Position numbers and translations under genes: made by a program. From Lagopus muta (taxonomy: Eukaryota; Chordata; Aves; Galliformes; Phasianidae), in the NCBI RefSeq assembly GCF_023343835.1, contig NC_064438.1:18682077-18746076 (forward strand): a stretch of DNA of 64,000 bases, in the 5' to 3' direction. Positions 56,307 to 64,000 of this stretch are shown here, one piece after another (positions within the stretch are counted from its first letter, which is position 1; each line of letters begins with the position of its first letter). A model generated the notes under the pieces. That model saw only the letters and a list, made by a program, of their open reading frames with translations. It searched no databases and was not told the origin of the DNA.

Positions 56307-59300
56307 CTTGTCTGAAATGGATGATATCTCACTGGTTTTAGATTTCATTGATTCTAGTTTGATGTCACCAATATCTGAGGAAAATAGAATTTTGTGTACC
56401 AGTTAATTAGTAATAGGTTTTCTTTGGCTTAATTTAAAAAAAATAAATAAATAGTCATTGAATTTAGCAGCTGTCCCAACTCAGAAATCTTCTTCAGTAC
56501 CACAAAATATGAAAAATACTGTTTTCGGGTGTTCATTGATATACTTAATTGTTAACTTAAAACCCAAGGCAATTGTGCCAGCACTGTTGTGATAGAAAAA
56601 GTGGCTTTGATCAGAGGTTGCAGTATAAAAGGTCATTTTTTGCACACTGAAAATTTGCTGATTAATTCTGTTTTTCCAATGCATTAATGATGTAGGTATA
56701 AAATAATCTGTTGTTAGCCATGTATTGAATGGTAACTCAGCTAGAGGAATGTATTCAGTGGCATGAAGCTTAAGTGAACAGAGATAGTTTTCTTCCTATA
56801 GATAAATATGGAACCACTTGTTGTATGTGTTTGTAATGAAGTAACTGCATTTACAGAACCTGATTATGTAAGTTCAGTTGAATTCTGAGAGTCTGTATTA
56901 TTCTGGTTGTTTTTGTTAAGTTTTGGTTATTTTACAGATTTGTAGGACTTGTTTATTGAGCTGCTGCCGTAATTAAAAAGATAATTGCAAGACAAAAACT
57001 TCAGTTAATGCTGAGTTCAGTGTTTTCACTAAATGTTTACTACTTTGTCTTGTTATGATGCCATAAATTTCCTAAATTGTTACTGTAACAGTAGGGAGGA
57101 AAGAAATTTCTGATTACCAGGTTTAGTCTACTGTGTAATAATGGACATATGCATTGGTATTTCCAGGAGTCTTACACTGATCAATTCTATTCATGATTAT
57201 GTGCTGAAGATTGATTTTTCTCAATAGTGTTGGTGTGTGAACCCCAGCACTTCTATAATCTATTCCCTGCCTGGCCGTAGCTAAGGGCTGCATGACTGGT
57301 GTGTATACAGAACTGTAATCTTGTGTGTTTGTGTTCATGCAGTGCAAGTCAATGTATTGCTTTTTGTTTGGAGCCACTGAAAGGCGCTGTTGTGTGTGTA
57401 TCATTTATTGTGCCGTTTCGTTCATGTGAGTGCTAATACTTCCCTTATTTAACGCAAATAGCTAAAGACAATGCAACTTCTTTTCCAGGTTAAATAAACC
57501 TGAAACAACTTTTGAACGGGGCAAATCTGTCAGTAAGGCTAATACAAGTTTTAAGTCTGTTTTCTCTACGTATGCCTGCTAGCCAGCCTTGTCGTTTGAC
57601 AGAAAAAGGATGTGTGATATGTCAGTTATCAGCCTGTGGAGGACCTCTCTGCAATTTAGTCATGTTCCAGTAACAGTCAGATCCCAAATAAATGCATCTC
57701 CGTGAGTAATTGTACCATTCAACAACATTTACAGCTTTAGCAAAAGTGAGATGTTACTAGCTGCTCATACAGATCATAATAAACAATGACTTTCTTTATT
57801 CAGGAATTCAAGAATTTGGTAATGAGGCCAATGGTTGAAATGGCCCAGAAAATGAACCATGTAAAATGCTTATGCTTACATTTGAAGCAAGTTTGCCTTG
57901 GAGTAAAAATTTCACAGATAGGAGCACAAACTTTTGTGTTTTATTCTTTAAAATGACAACATCTGCCAACATCTCTTTTAGGTACCTGAGCAAGAAATAC
58001 CATGAAAACCTCTATTTTCTTGAGTTAAAACACTAAAAATTAAAATTTGAGGTCTGTGTTGTTGTTGGCTGGGAAATGTCTGCCTTCAGGATATGCTTGG
58101 TGAAAATTGCTTTCTTTGTATAATTTTCCTCTGAAGGAGGCATAGTTAGGAAAACTAAAGGATAGCTATTTTGAACATTGTGATTGTTGGCAAGTCATGA
58201 ACTGTACGTATTACACTTCAATCCCTAATTTTACTCTCAGAATCTTTGGCTTTCTTTATTTCTTTTTCCTGCCTTGTATTCCTTTTGCAATAAAATTTCT
58301 GGAATTAATCTTCCTAACATAATGCCTTAAAGATTCTCACTTGTGCAAAGTGACTGCACCGTACTACTTCCTCCAAATCTTTTGGTCCACATGTTTATTT
58401 CCACCAATATAAAATAACATAGATGCTTTATTTCATCTAGAGATCATTCCTATTGTATACAGTAGAATTTTAAAGTTGAGCAGGAAACCATAAACATGAC
58501 AGCGTCTGAATAAATGCTTCTATGTACTCTTTTGTACAGCAAGCTGTATTTTGGTTGCGTTACAGTATATGTGGTTGTTGAGTGAGTTGGGGAAAACTAA
58601 TGCAGAATCACTGGACCGAAGTGTTCATGCTTGGTATGATTTCCTGTGCCATAAAATGAAGAAGAAGAAAAAAAGTTGCCTTTAGGATTAGTTGTCTTAT
58701 GGTGGTTTGGAGCTGATTTCTTTCTTATTTACTTTGCTTGTCTCGTATGACTTTGTTTTATTTCCATTAAATCTTTTCCTGGATTGCATCAGATGATAAC
58801 AAATGCATTTTACTCTCTCATGTCCATTCAGAATGTTGTGAATTATTGTAATTTCTTTGAAAACAGTATGAATAAGGTACAGGAAATAATGGTTGCATGA
58901 TGACCAGTGCCGATGGGATTGAGTTGGTGATATTTTTTGTAGTCAGATACACATGTTGCAGCCCCTTTTCAGTACCACTCAGATTATCTTGGCTGTTTCA
59001 CTTATGGGTTAATCAGGGTAAGAATAATCTATTTGTATGTTTTACGTGCCAAAAAGGGACAGTATCACAAGTAGCCCCTGGGAATCTTGATTTCTTGTCA
59101 TTTGTGCCATAAGCTTTTTTTATGGAGAAGAATTTTGGGTGGACAACCCAGTATCTTTCCAACCGCTCTGCTTCAAGGATGTGAAAATCCGTAGCATGGA
59201 GCTGAAAACACTGTAGGAAAAGGTGCGGTCGAGATGTCGCAAATGTGACAGCACACAATTTTAACAACTTCAGTGGCTGAAAAGTATCCCACTGTTGTCT

Positions 59301-59426
59301 TAAGGCAAAAGAAAACTGTTACAAGGAGTCTTCCTGCCAAGCAGGTGATTTTTCCATAGGCAAGCAAGTTACATGAAATGGCAAGATCTATAGGTTACTG
59401 AAATAGCAGCTTACTGCATTATTTAA

Positions 59427-59448
59427 TTTTTTTTTTTTTTTTTTTTTT
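59427..59448. repeat. Poly(T) tract, 22 bases
   Basis: An uninterrupted run of T in the region after PDHX. On the minus strand it would be a poly(A) tail-like run, but no retrogene was recognised beside it. Confidence 0.95.
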
Positions 59449-61194
59449 AATCTCACTGTTTTTAACTACCTCTGCATTGTTGATGACAATTTTTTTTCCC
59501 CTTTCCTAACATGCAGAAGTACTGTCTTAAGAATTCACAGCAAAGCACGTCACTGACTTGCTTATCAAGGAATGCTGTGCCTATGTGTTCAAAACCCTCT
59601 TTGATCTGTTTCCAGACCACACGGTCCATACATTTGCATAAGCTAGAAAAGAATGCAGGAGTTGGATTGTCATGACAGACAGACTGTCTTCTGTTATTCA
59701 ACCCAAATCACCACCCTGTAAATGGCAAAGCTGTATGTTGCAGTAGTGCTAGATAAAGAGCAAGCATTCTTTGAAAAGATAGCAGTGGTGGTGGCCTTGT
59801 CTGCAGACTAATGCACGCAGTGTTCCTTTGTCTCGCACACTTGGGTGATTCTATATAAATTGGATGCAGGGCTGTAAATTGACATTGAGTGTTAGTGAAA
59901 GTGAGGTACTATTTTTTTTAGATAGAAGCTTCTGGGAGCCAGACTACATGGGGAATTTGAATGGAACTGCCATAACTGTATGAGAGTAATTCCCAGTAGC
60001 ATGGGAAGAGAATCTGTAATATAAATATGCCACATAAAACTGCTCCTTAGTAATTTGTTCATTGTTATTTTGATGACTGTTTTTATTCCTACACGATCAC
60101 TTACTACATCATTGTGCCAGTTATTTTAGTAATCTGACTAACTTGTGTTTCCTCCATAGGTAATATTTCAGCTTATGTTCTGTACCACATCCATGTTGTA
60201 GAAGGGTTTCTGCTAAGCTTCCTGTTAGTGGATGACTTCCTTTAACTGTCTGGTTCATGCTATTTAGAGGATGGTGCTTTTTTCCAAGGCTTTGAAATAA
60301 AACATCCCTTTACTGCTACTTATGTACAGCAAAACTGAAATCTAGCTAGCTATCTGTGTGCTTCTGTTAATTTAAGCTTTTCAAATAGGGAAGAGATTCA
60401 TCCAATACTGTACATTAGAATCCATTACTATGGATCAGAAGTAGCTATTAGTTCACTTTATTCTGGCACTTGCTAATAAGCAATCAAGCACTATCATTCA
60501 AGAAGTATGCTGGCACTTGAAATTTTATCTACTCCAATGTGGATTTGTAGCCTTGATATTTGTTGTTTGGTTTTGTTTGTTTGCTTTACATTTGAAGTAT
60601 TGAATACCATGCGAGTAAAGGACACAGTGCAAGTATTTGCAGAAAAGGTTTTCATTGTTTGTTGTGTTTTCTTGTTGTTATGATGATGTTTTTTCATTAT
60701 CATTGAAGTTTTCAAATATTAGCTAAGTTATAGTTGGTATTTTGATAAACCTACTTTAGTAACTTGAACATTCTAATCCTTCACTGAGGTTTGCATACTG
60801 GGTAAATTTTAGAAACTTCTTTAAATTTTCACTTCTTTAATTCTACAATGTCTCTTACTAGTTTTTTTTTTTTTATTGTGTTAATGTGAAAAATGAAATG
60901 TGGTGTTTTACAGCAAAGTGTGTGAAGTACACTTCTTAAAACTCTGTTGTATTTTGTAAATGAACAGAAATGCGTGCAAGTTTATACAAAATCTATTCCC
61001 GTGAAGGTGTGTTAGTCAGTCTGTCCATCTCTGTACATACAGCTGCTCCCTGAATCATTCTGCACAAACAGGCACCACAGTACTAATGTACTCCTCACAG
61101 GTGTGCTTGGTATAATTCATGACAGTGTTACAGTTTTCTGTCACTTAAGTCAAGGAACAACTTGTTTTGGAGGCAGAACTGAAATACAGAAAAG

Positions 61195-61208
61195 CCAGCA
61201 GAGGGCAG
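61195..61208 (+). promoter_or_regulatory. CTCF-like motif downstream of PDHX
   Basis: CCAGCAGAGGGCAG matches the core CTCF consensus at every informative position I can recall. It lies about 5.8 kb past the PDHX stop, in forward orientation. Occupancy is not shown by sequence. Confidence 0.55.
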
Positions 61209-64000
61209 ACACAGCAGTATGTTTTTCTGACTGTCTCTCTTAAGGTCTCTGTGAATATAATCACTGAGCTATTTTAGTATGTAGGCATTATGCTTGAATT
61301 TAAGCAATGGCTTGATGGCTCAGTGTTTGGTTTTGAAGTATTTTGAAATGCGCCTGACATGAATAAAGAAGGAATAGTAAATAGTATCTTGTCTTGGTCT
61401 GATGGAAATAAGATCAGACAGAATCCGTGCCCACTGTATGGTGTTATCTCCAGAACTGATGGTAAGCATAAGTTTATAACTTCCAGGCTCTTTGATTTTT
61501 TTGTTTTGTAATCCTGCTGAAGTCAATCAGGAGGATGATAACAGTCGCCTGCTGGTGATTCGTAGAAATGTGCTAACTGGTAAATGTTCTGGGAAACACA
61601 AACTTCAGAGAAGGCCTGTTTGTTGGTTGAGCTGTGATACAAAACATTTACTGGAGGTTTGAATGGCAGCTTCAGGTGATTACTTTACAGAATCTGCTTA
61701 AGTCCTATCATGAAGTTCAAACAAACAGTGATGGCTTTCCAGTTTACGCTCTTTCTGTTTTTACGTCAGATTTGCTTTGACTTGAAAGTATAATGGGAGA
61801 TAATTATTCAAATACAATAACTATATTGTTCTTCACTCTCTCCGTAATAATTGGCCTGGCAAGCTAACCATTTATGTCACTGCTAGAAATTATTAGCTGG
61901 AAAATGACAAACTTTTCTGTTTGTTCATTACCGGTACTAAAGGAAGATGATTCATGCTATGTCAATAAGTACTGTTGTTCATCTCCTTAATGATTAGAGA
62001 TCAAGATTCTCTTACATACTTTAAAAAGTTCCTCCCCTGTGGCCTAGAGCTAGGTAGGAAGAAAGGGAGCTATGATCATTTTTACTTTAACTATTGTGTG
62101 GAAAGTATACTGAATTGTTAATGCAGCACATATAGCCTATAGTTTCATGATTTTTGCATTGTCTGTGTAACATTTATTACAAGTGTGCTTTTCACTTCAC
62201 TTTGGAGAGGTGCAGTTGAACCTCTCAGCCTAGTTCTAAACCAATTCCCATTTCAACTGCTTATCTTAAGAAAATGTTCTGCTTCATTCTGCAGCTTTGG
62301 TACACTTAGAATTTCTTCCTTGCCCAATAAATTATAAGCTTAAATACCTGTGAAGACTGTGTGGATACTCATAGTTGCTGTGTCACGTCCCAGCAGCCAT
62401 TGGCAGCATACTTTGAAATTCTCTGTGTCAACACACAGTATCACTGTTTCCTGTTCTTTATGGAAAATATATAGCCAGGATCTCCTGGCTAATCATGAAA
62501 CTTGCATCCTCTGCTGAAACTCTTTTTAGTCTTCTGAAATATAATGCCTATTGCTCAAATTCTAAATTTCAGCCACATGATGATTGTAGTGCTTTGCCAA
62601 TTTTGGAGGCAATTCACAAAATAATTGATCTCACAGGACTTTATTTGTTGTAACAAATTGCATTTTCCTGTTGATGAATACAGAAATTACAGCACAGCTT
62701 TTTCAGGCAGATTAGGAATCCTTCCTCTGTCCATTCCTATTTTGAGACTTACCTTGTTTTCGTAGTCTTCAAAGCAGGTGATGTCTTACTTAAGCTTATG
62801 AGAAGTGCTAATGATTCTGAGGGACTCCCAACCTGGTGCAGAAGCCATGTTTTGGAATGTGCCAAATTATCCTAAGCAGTGCTCAAAGACACCTCCTTGG
62901 CTGCTTTCCCTGTGTATTTTTATGCTGATATGCTTCAACTGCTCTTACAGCTGCAGAGGAATCCATCAGAGGGCATAGGTGCTCTTATTGAAATAAGCAG
63001 TACTCATAAAGGAAAAGAAATGTGATTGTCTCCTTTTTGTAAGATTTTTGTTAATAGCCACAAGGGAGCTGATTTCATTGACTGTAAGCTAATGGACAGG
63101 CTTGTAGTTTTACCACCACTGTACTACTGCTATGTTAATAGTCCTCTTATAACAGGAGAGAGCTTTTCCCAACTGCCTGTTACTGTGACAGCTGCATTTA
63201 TCAGTACCTGGTGACACACTTGGTTGTGTTTGAGGGAAGAATGATGCATTTAAAGGTCAATACTGTTTACCTGGAAGTCATTAATTTCAGTTTTAACAGA
63301 CTCTGCTTTGATTTACAAAACTAGATCGAAACTCTCAGGAGTGTCTTAAATTGTACTTACATGACTGAAATCTCAAGTGAGTTCTAGAGCCTAGAGAGAG
63401 AGGTGATTTTGCCAAAGAATGCTCTCTGGCCGTTGCAGGAAGACATTGGCAGATAATTGCTATTGCATAGGGTAGAACAGATGAATGAAGATCAATCTTC
63501 TTTCTCAGATGATTTTAGTCAGTTTTCTCTATGTAGCGTAGTACCTCTATTTTGTTGATTATCAAGGAATACTTGGATTTTTTTAAAGCTGTAAAGCATA
63601 AGCAGATGGTCTCTGCCCATGTAATTATCTTTAGTAAATTTTTAGGGAAATACTTCTTCAAAATTCTTATTTCATAACACATTTATGAATTTGACTTTTA
63701 CTCTTGCTTCCTTTTAAAGCGTGTAAAGTGTGTATGCATTATGTGTACTGAGATGGATTAGCAGAGAGGACCAATACTGCTTAGCAAGTGTTTGAAAAAC
63801 TTTTGGACTCAGGCTGTGGGATGAACGTGGGGACAGGCTCATGAATTCTACTGCCAAGTCTTCAACATTTCTACTGTATACATTTTGAGATACTGTATGT
63901 ATTACACTATAAGTGTGTGAATGTCTGTGTATTGGTACGTTGGGCAGGCCTATGGGAAACCTGCCCTGATTATGTTTAAGAAAATAATTGCAACGTTGCA

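Larger units (their letters stand above)
55406..64000. other. PDHX 3' UTR and downstream intergenic DNA
   Basis: No protein-coding exon was recognised. In human CD44 lies beyond PDHX on the same strand, but no CD44 exon was seen here. The PDHX 3' UTR takes up an unknown first part; possible poly(A) signals are at 56301, 57493 and 58289. The region also holds a 22-base poly(T) and a CTCF-like motif. Confidence 0.6.

Noticed and set aside
57120-57420. Possible last exon or conserved 3' UTR element past PDHX
   Set aside because: The 93-codon minus-strand frame lacks recognisable features, and whether the region is in the PDHX 3' UTR cannot be decided by eye.
1-64000. CRISPR arrays, operons, tRNA or rRNA genes, endogenous retrovirus genes
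   Set aside because: None seen. The window is ordinary vertebrate genomic DNA with two intron-rich genes; no retroviral gag, pol or env frame and no paired LTRs were noticed.

Overview
This is vertebrate nuclear DNA, AT-rich with long introns. CR1 LINE 3' ends and a Galluhop-type mariner remnant point to a bird, most likely a galliform (chicken-like). The species call is inference; no database was searched.

Two complete protein-coding genes are arranged head to head. APIP lies on the minus strand (start codon at 20109, stop at 11282; 7 coding exons, 242 aa). It encodes the zinc enzyme methylthioribulose-1-phosphate dehydratase of cytosolic methionine salvage, also known as an Apaf-1-interacting protein. 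PDHX lies on the plus strand (start codon at 20260, stop ending at 55405; 11 coding exons, 502 aa). It encodes the E3-binding protein of the mitochondrial pyruvate dehydrogenase complex. Every exon was joined by hand through GT-AG splice sites with consistent phases, giving proteins of the expected family length. The start codons are only 150 bp apart inside a CpG island with no TATA box, so the pair almost certainly shares a bidirectional promoter. A YY1-type element overlaps the PDHX start codon. The same head-to-head pair occurs in human 11p13, flanked by EHF and CD44.

Layout: 1-11281 is intergenic or APIP 3' UTR with small CR1 fragments; 11282-20109 is APIP; 20110-20259 is the shared promoter core; 20260-55405 is PDHX; 55406-64000 is PDHX 3' UTR and intergenic DNA, probably toward CD44. 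Most bases are intron or intergenic. They hold CR1 fragments, one internally deleted mariner element, one solitary mariner terminus, microsatellites, homopolymer tracts and some short duplications and inverted repeats.

I found no new multi-gene system. The more interesting points are the compact promoter with a YY1 site on a start codon, a weak APIP exon 5 donor that could give a truncated enzyme, two perfect or overlapping hairpins in PDHX introns, a CR1 copy that still reads in frame, and three CTCF-like motifs. Apart from the APIP and PDHX exons and the CR1 ORF2 remnant, the open frames in the window look like chance or shadow frames.
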